From Miscanthus floridulus (Eukaryota > Streptophyta > Magnoliopsida > Poales > Poaceae), in the NCBI RefSeq assembly GCF_019320115.1, contig NC_089588.1, forward strand, positions 112,778,733 to 112,842,732: a DNA stretch of 64,000 bases. Reading direction: 5' to 3'. The notes under the pieces are model-generated. The model made no database searches. It was given only the letters and a program-made list of their open reading frames with translations, and was not told where the DNA came from. Both the position numbers and the translations under genes were made by a program. Shown here piece by piece: positions 1-10,800 of the stretch (position 1 is its first letter; every line of letters starts with the position of its first letter).

Positions 1-423
1 GATATAGAGAATTTTAGAGATTTTTAATTTTATTTGTTTATAAAATGAGAAATTTATAGTGTATTAAAAAATGAGTATAGGGACTAGTGCCTCCGACTGG
101 TATGACAGATGCAATGCAAGGCCATGCAATAGAAAGCAAATCCGTTCTCTTTTGACGATACACCCGAACAGCCGGGCCTGACAGATTTGGTGGTTGAACG
201 GGTCCGTCGGCCGTCGCCGTGCGACTGTACGACAAAGAACGGCATCGATCGACAATAGTATTTTATTGTCCAGAGTCCGGTCCGGGGTGCAATGCAACGC
301 AATGACAATTGACAATGCGTTGCTAGGTCAAAATATGGTCATTTCTATGGACTCTGCGACTAAACATTTTATTTTAACTTTTTATGAAATAAAAACTTAG
401 AAAATAGTTAGAAAATTATAGAA

Positions 424-656
424 AATCCGTACTAGTTGAACTTGCGGACCGTGTTTAGCTCGGCGAGCATGTTCTCTGCCGAGCGGTAATGGACATCAAG
501 GAGGAGCTTTGATTCTACGAGGGAGAGCGGCAACGATCGTGGAAGACCGTGTTCCCTTCCTCGTAGAATCGGAGCTCTTCCTTGACCAAGTACGGTGCCG
601 TTCGGTGGAGAAATGCTCGTCGAGATGATCACATAAGCAAGGTCAACTAGTACGGA
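424..656. repeat. Foldback element, copy 1 (233-bp imperfect palindrome)
   Basis: The whole interval folds on itself around position 540. The outer 15 bp (424-438 and 642-656) are exact reverse complements, and the inner arms around 500-526 and 555-581 pair almost perfectly. Between them the arms pair with mismatches. Such a full-length dyad is typical of foldback MITEs or of CACTA subterminal hairpins, and a transcript would make a long hairpin. No coding sequence is credible here: the reading frames found are by-products of the dyad. Confidence 0.85.
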
Positions 657-990
657 TGGTTATTTATTAAAACATGTTTTTGAGCTATAAATCCTACTGG
701 CCGTCTTCTTCCTCCCCGAGCCCGCCCGAGAGCTTAAGTTCAAATTTAAGCAGTGTTCTTGCTCTTTCTCCATCCATTCTTCGATTCCTCCATCGATTTC
801 TTCGATTCCTCCGTCGATTCTTCGGTTCTAAAGGTTACCAATTTCATACTCTTATGTTTCATCATTGTCTTAACCCATTTTGTTCACTATATATATATAT
901 GGTTCTTTATTGTGGTTTTTTTCATTTGTAAGCAATTTGAGCTCAAAATCACTTCAAGCTTGCATATTTACATGAAGGAAGGTTAAAGTA
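657..990. other. Spacer between foldback copies, no gene seen
   Basis: AT-rich with a CT-rich stretch around 700-830 (TCTTCC and repeated TTCGATTCCTCC-like units) and a short (TA)n run near 890. A frame open through 674-931 is Ser/Phe/Leu-rich because of these simple repeats and shows no domain. Confidence 0.5.
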
Positions 991-1213
991 GCAAGTTGAA
1001 CTAGTGGACCGTGTTCATTTCGGCGACCATGTTCTCTGCCGAGCGGTAATGGACGTCAAGGAGGAGCTTTGATTCTACGAGGGAGAGCGGCAACGGTCGT
1101 GGAAGACCGTGTTCCCTTCCTCGTAGAATCGGAGCTCTTCCATGGCCAAGTACGGTGCCGTCCGGTGGAGAAATGCTCGCCGAGATGATCACATAAGCAA
1201 GGTCAACTAGTAC
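991..1213. repeat. Foldback element, copy 2
   Basis: This is a second copy of the 424-656 foldback, about 560 bp downstream. The inner arms (around 1060-1085 and 1115-1141) and the right end, with the shared flank GATGGTTATTTATT, match copy 1 closely. The left end differs: the order of the terminal motif around AGTTGAACTAGT is rearranged. The two copies look like products of a segmental duplication and not of two independent insertions, because the right flank is duplicated too. Confidence 0.8.
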
Positions 1214-1426
1214 TGATGGTTATTTATTCACACGTCCCGATATCGTCGCAGTAGTCTGTCAATCACCGTACCCAAACATAGTATATATATAAATATAAAC
1301 GATAATCGATTGTTATGTGTGTACACTCCCATTCTTCTGTTAATTTGCAGAAATATCATGTGAATTACTTACCTGCCGCAGTAAAAGACAAGAACACAAT
1401 GACCATTAAAAATATCATTGTTTAGA
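1214..1426. other. Upstream spacer, no gene seen
   Basis: AT-rich DNA between the second foldback and the repeat that precedes the GRF gene. No open frame or RNA gene is recognisable. Confidence 0.4.
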
Positions 1427-1513
1427 GATATAGATAATTTTATAGTTTCTTAATTTTATTTGTTTATAAAATCAGAAATTTAAAGTGTATTAAAAAATGA
1501 GTATAGAGAGTAG

Positions 1514-2049
1514 ATGACAACTGCTTCCGGGTCCTCGGCCTCTCATGGGTTTCCAAAGCGACTTAGGTCGGGCCTCCCTCTCATTCCATGCGGCAAGTGT
1601 CGTGATGAGACGAAGATTGTGATGGAGTACCGAGTGAAGAAGGAGGGTCCCAACAAGGATCGTATCTTCTACAAGTGTTCGGATCGCAATGTGAGTTATT
1701 TTATCGTATTTAATGATTATGGTTAGTTTATACCTATTTTCATGATGGTTGTGATTAAAGTTCTAATTTTTTGTTTTAATTTCAGTGGGATGGCAGTGGA
1801 CGATGTTCAGGCTTCTACTGGGAGGAAGAGTATGTTGAACTTGTGCAAAAATATCTTGCACAATAGGCAGATATGATGGCTAATGAGGCAGTGATCCAGC
1901 CGAAGAAGCCCAAAGATGTTGCACAATCGGGGGATCTGTCTGTTTTAGTTGAGATTGGTCGCGAAATCCTTGTGCTCCTGAAATGTATTTTAGCTTTAGT
2001 TCTTTTAGTGGTAGTTGGTATTGTCTACATTGTGGCGATGCTTTCATAA
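1514..2049 (+). pseudogene. GRF-type zinc finger / transmembrane protein, two exons, one in-frame stop
   Basis: Exon 1 (1514-1690) and exon 2 (1786-2049) join in frame through a GT-AG intron (donor AATGTGAGT, acceptor TTTCAG). The product has a Ser-rich start, then a GRF zinc finger: CGKC at about residue 27, a third Cys in FYKC, and GRCSGFYW just after the splice. A C-terminal hydrophobic helix (ILALVLLVVVGIVYIV) follows, so it would be a small single-pass membrane protein. The CAA-TAG at 1861-1866 stops the frame early. Past it the frame stays open to a natural TAA and contains the helix, so the TAG is probably a decayed CAG. Small GRF/TM proteins of this layout are common in grass genomes, often next to TEs. 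The gene lies 90 bp upstream of the CACTA transposase frame on the same strand. Whether it is part of the element or a captured host gene cannot be told from one copy. Confidence 0.7.
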
Positions 2050-2137
2050 ATTTGTACCTTTTGTGGTGGCACACATGTTGTATAAATAATTAATTATAAT
2101 CTAGGTTTTAATATGGTATTTATGTCATGTAATACAG

Positions 2138-5100
2138 ATGAGCCGGCATTGGATGTACAATGCTGATCGCCGCTCCCAAGAGTTCATTGACGGCGTGCAT
2201 TCTTTGTTACGTGCGGCCGAGGCAAACAAATGCGACGGTTTCATGTGCTGCCCATGTGCCATATGTAAGAATACGGTGGAATATCCTTGCTCAAGGACTC
2301 TTCATTCACACTTGTTCAAGTCAGGTTTTATGCCAAACTATATTTGTTGGACGAAGCACGGAGAAACCAGCATTGTAATGGAAGAAGGTGAAGAAGAACA
2401 ATGGGATGACAATGATATTATTCCCGATGGTGCGTGCTTCAATGATACTGCAATGGGAGAAGCTGAAGAAGAGGTAGCCACAGAAGATGAGCCTGCTGAT
2501 GATCTTTGTAAGGTCATTCGTGACGCACAAAGAGAATGTGAAAGTGAAAAGAAGAAGATCAAGTTCAAGCAGGATGCTAGAAGATCACAACAAATTGTTG
2601 TACCCAACTTGTGATGTAGGGTAGAAAAAGTTGGGAACCACACTAGAATTGTTGTAATGGAAGGCAAAGAATGGTGTATCTGACAAGGGATTTGGAGAGT
2701 TACTAAAAATCCAAAAGAAGATGCTTCCGAAGGACAATGAATTGTCCACCACTACCTACGAAGCAAAACAAGTTGTTTGTCCTATGGGGCTAGAAATCGA
2801 GAAGATACATGCATGTCCTAATGACTGCATCCTTATACCGTGGCAAAGAGTACGAGAAATTGGATGCATGCCCGGTATGCCATGCATCGCAGTATAAGAT
2901 CAGGCGAGATGACCCTGGTGATATTGAGGGTGAACGTCCGTGGAAGAAAATCCCTACCAAGGTTATGTGGTATGCTCCTATAATACCACGCTTGAAACGT
3001 CTGTTCAAAAACAAAGAACATGCAAAATTGTTGCGATGGCACAAAGAAGACCGTAAGGTAGACAATATGTTGAGACACCCTGCTGATGGGTCCCAGTGGA
3101 GAGCAATTGACAGAGAATTCCCGGAGTTTGCAAATGACGCAAGAAACTTAAGGTTTGCTTTAAGTAGAGATGGTATCAATCCTTTTGGAGAGCAGAACAG
3201 TAGTCATAGCACTTGGCATGTTACTCTAAGTATCTACAACCTTCCTCCTTGGTTATGCATGAAGCGAAAGTTCATTATGATGCTTGTGCTCATCCAAGGC
3301 TCGAAGCAACCTGGCAATGACATCGATGTGTACCTGAGACCACTTATTGACAAACTTCTCATTTTGTGGAATAAAGAAGGTGTACGTGTGTGGGATGAGT
3401 ACAAACAGGAACACTTTGATCTGCGAGCATTGTTGTTCGTAACAATCAATGATTGGCCTGCTCTAAGTAATCTTTCAGGACAAGTCAAACAAGGGATATA
3501 ATGCATGCACACACTGCTTCGGTGATATTAGAGGTGTATTCTTGAAAAAATGTCGAAAGGTCGTCTACCTTGGCCATCGTCGATTTCTTCCTGCAAATCA
3601 TCCCGTAAGAAAGAAAGGCAAGCATTTTAAAGGAAGGCAGACCACCTGACCAAGCCTCGCAACCGAACCGATGAGGATGTACTCGATATGGTCAATGATG
3701 TGAAAGTCGTCTTTGGAAAAGGACATGGCAGCCAACCTGTTCTGAACGACGCTAACAGTCACGCACCCATGTGGAAGAAGAACTCCATATTTTGGGACCT
3801 ACCCTATTGGCAAGTCCTAGAGGTCCACAGCTTGATCGACGTGATCCACCTGACGAAGAATCTTTGTGTGAACCTGCTAGGCTTCATGGCTGTGTATGGA
3901 AAGCCTAAGGACACATTTGAAGCACGACAGGATCTGCGTTGTTTGAGAGAAAGAGACAATCTGCATCTAGAGAAGACAGATGATAGACGCCATTACTTAC
4001 GTCCTGCCAGCTACACTCTAAGCAAAGTGGAGAAGGAAATCATGTTTGAATGCTTAAACAACATCAAGGTACCATCTGGATTCTCCTCGAATATAAAGGG
4101 TATTATAAATGTGCCAGAGAAGAAATTCTGTAACTTAAAGTCCCATGACTGTCACGTTCTCATGACGCAATTACTTCCAGTTGCATTAAGAGGAATTCTA
4201 CCTCCAAATATACGTCTAGCCACCATGAAGCTATGTGCATTCCTCAATGCAATTTCTTAGAAGGCAATTGATCCAACTGATCTAGCTAAACTACAGAATG
4301 ATGTGGTTCAATGTCTCGTCAGCTTTGAGTTGGTGTTTCCCTCCTTCCTTCTTTGATATCATGACACACCTCCTAGTTCACCTAGTCAAGGAGATTTTCA
4401 TTCTCGGTCCTGTGTTCCTACACAACATATTCCCCTTAGAGAGATTCATGGGAGTCCTGAAGAAATATGTTCACAACCGTGCTTGCCTAGAAGGAAGCAT
4501 CGCCAAGGGCTATGGAACAGAAGAGGTCATTGAGTTTTGTGTTGACTTTATTCCCGACCTTGACTCGATTGGTGTTCCTGAATCGAGACATGAGGGGAGA
4601 CTAAGCGGAAAGGGGACACTAGGGAGGAAAACATATATTGGTATGGAGGATGATTATTTCAATAAAGCGCACTACACAGTTCTACAGAACTCCTCTTTGG
4701 TAGATCCATATATTGAAACACACAAGGATCTCTTATGATCTGAGTTTCCAGGGAAGACTGAAGCTTGGATTACGTGTAAGCACATGGAAACTTTCGGCGG
4801 TTGGTTGCGAAAAAAATGTCAAGGTGATGAGAGCATCCATGAGCAACTGTATTTATTGGCTATGCAACCATCATGGCATATCGTAACATACAAAGGGTAC
4901 GAGATAAATGGGAACATATTCTACACAGTAGCCCAAGATAAAAGGAGTACCAACCAAAATAGTGGTGTCCGCATAGATGCCACAGACCCGAATGGGAATA
5001 AGCAGACATATTATGGCCACATAGATGAAATATGGGAACTAGAATATGCACCTACTTTGAAGATCCCATTGTTCAAGTGCCCAGAGGCGCAGTAGACAAC

Positions 5101-5468
5101 GAGTATGGATTGACAACAGTAGACCTTAGTAATATTGGGTACAAAGACGAACCATTCGTCCTTGCCAAGGATGTGAATCAGGTGTTCTATGTCAATGATA
5201 TGTCTACCAAACCAAAAAGGGAGAAAACGATAATGACTCAATCAAAGAGCCAAAGCGCCACATAGTTCTTTCAGGGAAAAGAGTCATCATGGGAATTGAG
5301 GACAAGTCGGACCTGTCAGAAGATTGTGAAAAGTATGACCGAATTCCGCCCTTCAAAGTGAACAAAGACCCTAGCATCTTGGTAAATGATGAGGACACTC
5401 CATGGTTACGACGCGATCATAACCAAGGGACATACATAAAGAAGAAGTTCACTGTTGTGCCCACTTGA
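2138..5468 (+). pseudogene. CACTA (En/Spm) TNP2-type transposase, decayed
   Basis: This is the transposase of a CACTA DNA transposon. Parts in order: an N-terminal transposase-associated domain (2138-2370) with Cys/His ligands including CCPCAICKN and HSHLFKSGF; an acidic linker; the TNP2 core (about 2780-3600) with YRGKEYEKLDACPVC, IYNLPPWLCMKRK and a TINDWPALSNLSGQ stretch; a DUF4218-like region (about 4300-4740) with FPLERFMGVLKKYV; and a DUF4216-like region (about 4860-5260). The reading frame changes near 3485, 3640, 5085 and 5215. Stops fall at 2612, 4258 and 4736, so no functional protein is made. The TGA at 5466-5468 looks like the true C-terminus. Its length and domain order otherwise match intact grass TNP2 proteins, so loss of coding ability seems recent relative to the rest of the element. 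Confidence 0.9.
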
Positions 5469-5922
5469 TGATATGTGATTTAATGTAGTGTGTATTTGAG
5501 ATATTATGTAATAATTATGAATTCAGATGTTTATTATGTCGTGTTTCAAATTAAATCAATGTTTGATTTGGTGGGATTTCTCTCTCGAAAAGTTAAATTA
5601 GGATATTGAGTGATGAAAAATTAAAATATTAACGTTAAAATGATGTGAAAACAAATTTCCTGTCCAAAACCAATAGTTTTAATAATTTTAATTAAACACT
5701 ATATTTTTGCATTAATGAAATAATAAATATTAGTTACATTATGTTTTATAATTATAACAAAAAATAAAAAAAGTTAGGTTATAGATTTTTCCTATGTGCA
5801 ATAAAGAAAAAGAAAATCCATATTTTTAACAAAATAATTTTATGCCTTTTATTTAATTTACTATGTATTTAACAAGAAAATCCATATTTCTATTAAAAAT
5901 TTTGCTCAAAACAGGCGGGAAA
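5469..5922. other. AT-rich 3' flank of the transposase, no gene
   Basis: Very AT-rich with runs such as AATAATTTTAATTAAA. No gene or RNA is recognised. It separates the TNP2 frame from the terminal repeat block. Confidence 0.5.
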
Positions 5923-5991
5923 CGAAACTGCAGCCCACCTTTACTCCCGGGTGGGAAGCCCACCCGGGAGTAAAGGTGGGCTGCAGTTTCG
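5923..5991. repeat. Perfect 33-bp inverted repeat with 3-nt loop
   Basis: Arms 5923-5955 and 5959-5991 are exact reverse complements around AAG. The arms contain the subterminal unit TTTACTCCCGG and its complement CCGGGAGTAAA. It is part of the CACTA subterminal block but much longer and cleaner than its neighbours. Confidence 0.9.
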
Positions 5992-6175
5992 TGGCCCGCT
6001 AAAAAAACCCTTTACTCCCGGTGCGTGTTACCAACCGGGAGTAAAGGTGTAACACGCACTGGGAGTAATGTGACCTTTACTCCCGGTTGGTAACACACAT
6101 CGGGAGTAAAGGACCTTTACTCCCGGCTGGTGGCTGGCACCGGGAGTAAATCTCCCTGGTATATAACTGCCAGTG
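5923..6175 (+). mobile_element. CACTA subterminal repeat block and probable 3' terminus
   Basis: Several TTTACTCCCGG / CCGGGAGTAAA units lie in both orientations over about 230 bp. The block finishes with GCCAGTG at 6169-6175, the complement of a CACTG terminus. In CACTA elements these units bind the element's own accessory transposition protein. The order (transposase frame, AT-rich spacer, repeat block, CAGTG) fits the 3' end of the element that carries the TNP2 frame. Its 5' end would lie left of the window. An internal or nested terminus inside a larger element ending at 12406 is the alternative. Confidence 0.7.
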
Positions 6176-6479
6176 CTAGGCGCAGATCGATCCCCTCCTC
6201 TTCTTCCTCGTCGAACACCGCCGCCCTTTCTCTTCTTCCTCGCGCCGCCGCCGATTCGTCTTCCCCTGCGCATCAGCCTGCCCCCGTGACACCGAAGCCC
6301 GCGCCTCGCCTCGTGCGGCCCTCCACCGCTGACGACCTCGCGCCGATGACCTCATGCGGCCCGGCCTCCACCATGCGCGCCTGTGCCTCCACCGCGCCCC
6401 GCCTGAGGTGAGAGTTCTCTCGGCTTTCGTCGTGCATGGTGAAACGGCGTCAGTGAGGGCTCATGCATGGTTGGGGTCT

Positions 6480-6780
6480 TTTGCTGCTTGTCGTCCATAG
6501 CAGAGGAGCCATCAGCTGCTGCCGTCGTCTTGGGGGGCATGCCATGGTTGTCAGTTTCAACAATGGCGTCTTGGGGCAATGGCATGCCATGGCTGTGGCG
6601 AATCATTTCCTTGAAGCATGCCACATGCAAGTCAACAGCCTTGCCGTCCAAGTGGATGTGGTACCTATACGCCCAGAACCTACTCCGGCGGCCCTTGTTG
6701 TCTCCAGAAGTCACATGGTGGCGAATCTCGTGATGCCTTCCGGCGGAGCTCTAAGGCTCGGTCGTCGTGGACAATGCATT
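6480..6780 (-). pseudogene. Captured DC1 (Cys/His-rich C1) domain gene fragment
   Basis: Read on the - strand from 6778, one frame gives DDRALELRRKASRDSPPC. After a frame change near 6705 the next gives GRRSRFWAYRYH and HLDGKAVDLHVACFKEM. I recognise this as the C-terminal half of a grass DC1-domain protein, where the ELRRKA segment, a Cys pair, and the AVDLHVAC segment follow in this order. The expected second Cys after PPC reads as Trp, and the frame is broken, so this is a fragment and not a gene. It lies antisense between two CACTA terminal or coding blocks in an unusually GC-rich island (6180-6850). That fits capture of host sequence by the transposon. DC1 proteins bind zinc and are mostly linked to stress and defence signalling. 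Confidence 0.6.
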
Positions 6781-6862
6781 CCGGCAGTGTGGCGCAGCCC
6801 TAGTGGATGTCGAGGTCTTGTTCGAAGCAGTGGTAGACGTAACTTAGCTAGCTGAAACTTGC

Positions 6863-7562
6863 AACATCACGACATCACGCACCGACGACACCGCCCCGGC
6901 CCGCCTCACGTCGTCGTCGTCAGCACACCGGCCACCGCGCCGACACGTATATATACATCATTTGTATTCATATGCATGTATATATACGTCGCGGAGCACC
7001 ACCGCCCTCGTTCGCCTATGCGTTTCTATGTATACGGCGGAGCACCGCCGCCCTCGTTCACCCATGTGTACAAACATATATACGGCAGAGTGGAGCACCG
7101 CCACTCTCGTCACACCGCCCTCTCTCACGGCCTAGTCGATCAACATTCGTATTATGTGTCTGCATAAGATATATTGTAGTTAATAAAGTGACTATGTTTA
7201 GTTTAAGATATATGATGAATGACTACATGGTTCACATGGTACATAGGATCACAACATCACGCACCAACACCGCCCCGGCCCGCCTCACGTCGTCGTTGTC
7301 AGCACGCTGGCCCGCCTCACGTCATCGTCGTCAGCACACCGGCCACCGCGCCAACACGTATATATACGTCATTTGTATTCATATGCATGTATATATACGT
7401 CGCGGAGCACCGCCACCCTCGTTCGCCCATGTGTTTCTATGTATACGACGGAGCACCGCCGCCCTCGTTCACCCATGTGTACAAACATATATACGGCAGA
7501 GTGGAGCACTGCCACTCTTGTCACACCGCCCTCTCTCGTGGCCTAGTCGATCAACATTTGTA
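6863..7562. repeat. Tandem duplication of a ~300-bp GC-rich unit
   Basis: The unit at about 6863-7152 recurs at about 7252-7562 with roughly 390-bp spacing. Both contain CACCGCCCCGGCCCGCCTCA, a TATATACGTCGC segment, several GGAGCACCGCCGCC units and a CGGCCTAGTCGATCAACAT end. The second copy has a further internal partial duplication. Long reading frames through this region arise from the GC-rich repeats and show no domain. Confidence 0.8.
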
Positions 7563-7596
7563 TTATCGTTATCGTTAACGCTAAACAAATCACACC

Positions 7597-7760
7597 AGGG
7601 CGAATTGCGTCGGTGACTAGGGTGAACCGCGTTGTTGATGTCACCGACATGGTTCGCCCTAGTCACCGACGTAATTGGCCCTCAGCCGTTTATGTATAGC
7701 CCTAATTCGCCCTAATACCGATGCAGTTCGCCCTAGTGTGGCGAATTGTGTCCGTGATCG
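7597..7760. repeat. Inverted-repeat cluster built on a CGGTGACTAGGG motif
   Basis: An imperfect inverted repeat pairs 7598-7631 with 7650-7681 (core GTCGGTGACTAGGG and its complement). Two further half-sites with TTCGCCCTA follow up to about 7735. The motif differs from the TTTAGTCCCGG units. Its position about 100 bp before the next coding block suggests it is the 5' subterminal repeat set of the second CACTA gene block, but I find no CACTG/CACTA start nearby. Confidence 0.55.
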
Positions 7761-7857
7761 AGGGGCAAGATTTAATAATGCATATTGTTCGTAGATTTTA
7801 CGCATGTAAGCAAAGATTTGACGTACTATATATTGGTTTTATTTTTTGAATCTAGAT

Positions 7858-10800
7858 GGCCGACCCAAGAAACATGGATGAGGAGGAGTTGATGATGAAT
7901 TTGATCAGCACTTGCACTCAAGTTGCCGGCGATGATGGTGCTAAAAATAATGTGGCAAGAAGATGCCAGATGACGGGAGTCAGTACTTAGCTCTTGAACA
8001 AAATGAGCAACAACATATTGGCCAAGTATATATTTTTTATTATTAGCTATATATATTATCATATGTCTTATGTGTGCTCATGACATTAAAAATAATGTTT
8101 ATGTTTTGTAGCCCTCTGGATCGACATCAACAACTACAACGAAGAGTCAAAAATGTTCGAGGGTCCCAAAAAGCCATTGGAGGGCCGCTTCATCATCTCG
8201 GAGTTCAATGTGATACAGGCGAAACCGGGGGGCCAAATAAAATGAAAATTCAGTGCACCACTGTGGTTACCTTGTACAGGACCGGACTCCGAATCAGTAC
8301 CCAGCGAATGGAAGAAGAAGACCAATGCTCCTCATATCAGTTTTTGTCTCCGATCGTGACAAGACGTCAATTTGGAACGATGTCTTGGTACATTCACGCT
8401 CCAACAGATGGTTATGATGATATAATAGATGGTGATGAATTGAAGGAGAGAGTTAGGGATTGGGCAATGAAGAAGAATGGCCACCCAGTTTCAGACTTGG
8501 AAGAAACACCTATACACGACGTATGTCAAGAAGAACATATCACCAGATTTTAGCTGTCCCAGCCCGATCTCAAAGCAGAGGCCCTATTGGGATGAGTTTG
8601 TACAGTACAAGATATCGGAAGAGGGTGTGAGTCGGGTGATAAAGAACCAACATAATGCCCAATAGAAGACATACCACCATAACTTGGGATCAGGTGGCTA
8701 CCCGACTGCCATTAAGAAGTGGAACAAAATAGAGGTAGACCTTCTTGCCAAGTGTATCACACCAGAATCACTCGAGTGGGGAGAGTGTGCAAAGAATTGG
8801 TTTTTCGCTCATGGGGGAACACTTGACCAGGAGACAGGGAAGTGCGTTTATGGCGCAAGACTGCAAGAAGCAGCAGAAAGATTGTTTTATACTCAGAGAG
8901 CTACTGCTAGTGGTGCGTTCAGGCCCAATAGAGAGAAGGATGAGCTGACATACGCTATCAGGACTATTGAACATGGTGGCCGAACTAGAGGCAAAGGAAG
9001 TGTCTCGTGGGAGCATAGATTCCCTCATGACAGACCTTCCTACAGAAGCCGTCAGAGAAAGAAGGAAGAAGAGGCACGGCGGCTCTAGAGGTTGGAGGAA
9101 GCGGTGCGTGAAGCACAGGAGCGGGAAAAAAACCTTGAAGCAAGAATACATGAGGAAATCAAAAGGCAAGTGCAAATAGCAGTGAGTGCAAGCAAGCAGA
9201 CATCAGAGCCAGGAATCAACATTAGCCAATCTATTCAGTTGAAAAGCAGCTGCGCTTCCATAGAGATACCAAATCAAGGGGACATAGGACTACGCTTCCC
9301 TGTGGATGACGTCACTGAACCTTGTACATCGTGTGAGCTACACATTCCGAAGGGGAATTCCACAATCAAGGTGGCTATCGGTCTTGTTAATCCTATCGAC
9401 CGAACCAAGACATCAAGGATTCATGGGAATATAATCCAAGAAGGATATGCTACCATCTTGGTAGATAAAGCTGAAAAAGATTTTAGTGATTTGCCTCTTG
9501 ACATTCCTGGAGGTGATGGCAAGAGGACTCTCGGAGAAGCAGAGAAGACATTCATTCTATAACGCAAGCGCTACATCATCATTCCTGGGATGTCGCCTCC
9601 ACCTCCTCCTGAACTACCTCACCATAGGTGCGGATGAAAACACTACATCATTAATTTATATTGGCTTAAATAATTAATAATCTGCTCATAATAATATGTC
9701 ATTCCTTTTTTTGTAGCAGATCCTCCCCCAACCTAAATCCAATTGTTCAATCGCCAGATCATCATAGTGCTCTGTATGATGACAATGTGTTGGAAGGCGA
9801 GGCTGCATCCACACCATCTCCAAGGAGGTCTCCAACGCCACAGCCGCCACCTCCAAGGAGGTCTCCAACGTCGCTGCCACCACCTCCAAGGAGGTCTCCA
9901 ATGCCTCCCCCGCCCCCGCCTACCAAGAAGCCAAGTACTAGCAAGAGACCAGCCCTGCAAACAAAGAACCAGTCCCCGCTGGCAAAGAAAGCCACCGTGA
10001 AACTAAGGGCTATTTCCAAAATAATATCTGAAGAGAAGGAAGAAGGAACCGATGCATATAAAAAAGATATGTCCAGATTCTATGACAAACTTAAAAAGAA
10101 TCAAGAAGCAAGGAGAAACCCGAAGAAACCGTACTTCTACGTAGCTCCAGATATTCTAAGAAAAAAGGTGGCTTCTTACCAGCAACAACAGCGGGAATCT
10201 CGTAAGCCATCCAAATCAACGTTAACGGACTATGACCGCACTCTCACCAAGTCAATTGAGGTAGCACAGAAAAAGAAGCGGGCAGGGAAAGGAGTTGCCC
10301 AACTCGGACAACAATCGCACCAATCAGTCCCCCCGCTAGTTGTTGGTAATAAATATGGTTCGAATTTAGGATTAATGCATCAGGCAAACATACCTCCGGA
10401 TGTCAATTTGGATCACCTTGGTGAATTTATTGATGAGACTGGTCTCGATCTTTACCAGATGTTTGGTGATGGAAACATTGAGAGTGCGGCGGAGGTTGAT
10501 ATTTGGAAGAAAAAATTTGTACTAGGCCAGAGTCTATACAAGCCTCAAGCCTTATCTGATCTGGGGACGCAAATGTACCTACTAAACAAGTGGTACATGC
10601 AGGCGTCTACCGGTGGAGACTTCTGCGTTGGTGTCAGAATTAGAGACGAACATTGGTTCCATGGCGATGATGTTATGTATATTGACTTTGCATAATTTCA
10701 TCAACTATGCCACCTGACCTCTTTGGACAAAGTTATCATTAGCTGCTATTGCCTGTAAGTAATAATTCTTTTGATCTATTATTAAACTCATCATATGTGT

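Larger units (their letters stand above)
1..1509. repeat. Direct repeat pair (1-82 and 1427-1509) bounding a 1.3-kb segment
   Basis: An AT-rich stretch of about 82 bp at the left edge of the window recurs at 1427-1509 with a handful of mismatches. The second copy sits immediately upstream of the ATG at 1514, so it probably belongs to the 5' leader or promoter of the GRF-type gene. The segment between the copies holds the two foldback repeats. The copies do not start TG or end CA, so they do not look like LTRs. A tandem duplication of the upstream region is the simplest reading. The first copy may extend left of the window. Confidence 0.75.

Noticed and set aside
1..1509. A miniature LTR retrotransposon (TRIM) bounded by the 82-bp repeats
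   Set aside because: The repeats do not begin TG or end CA, and no primer site or polypurine tract adjoins them.
9733..10019. Gly/Trp/Arg-rich - strand frames
   Set aside because: Antisense shadows of the three Pro-Arg-Ser-rich repeats in the + strand CACTA gene.
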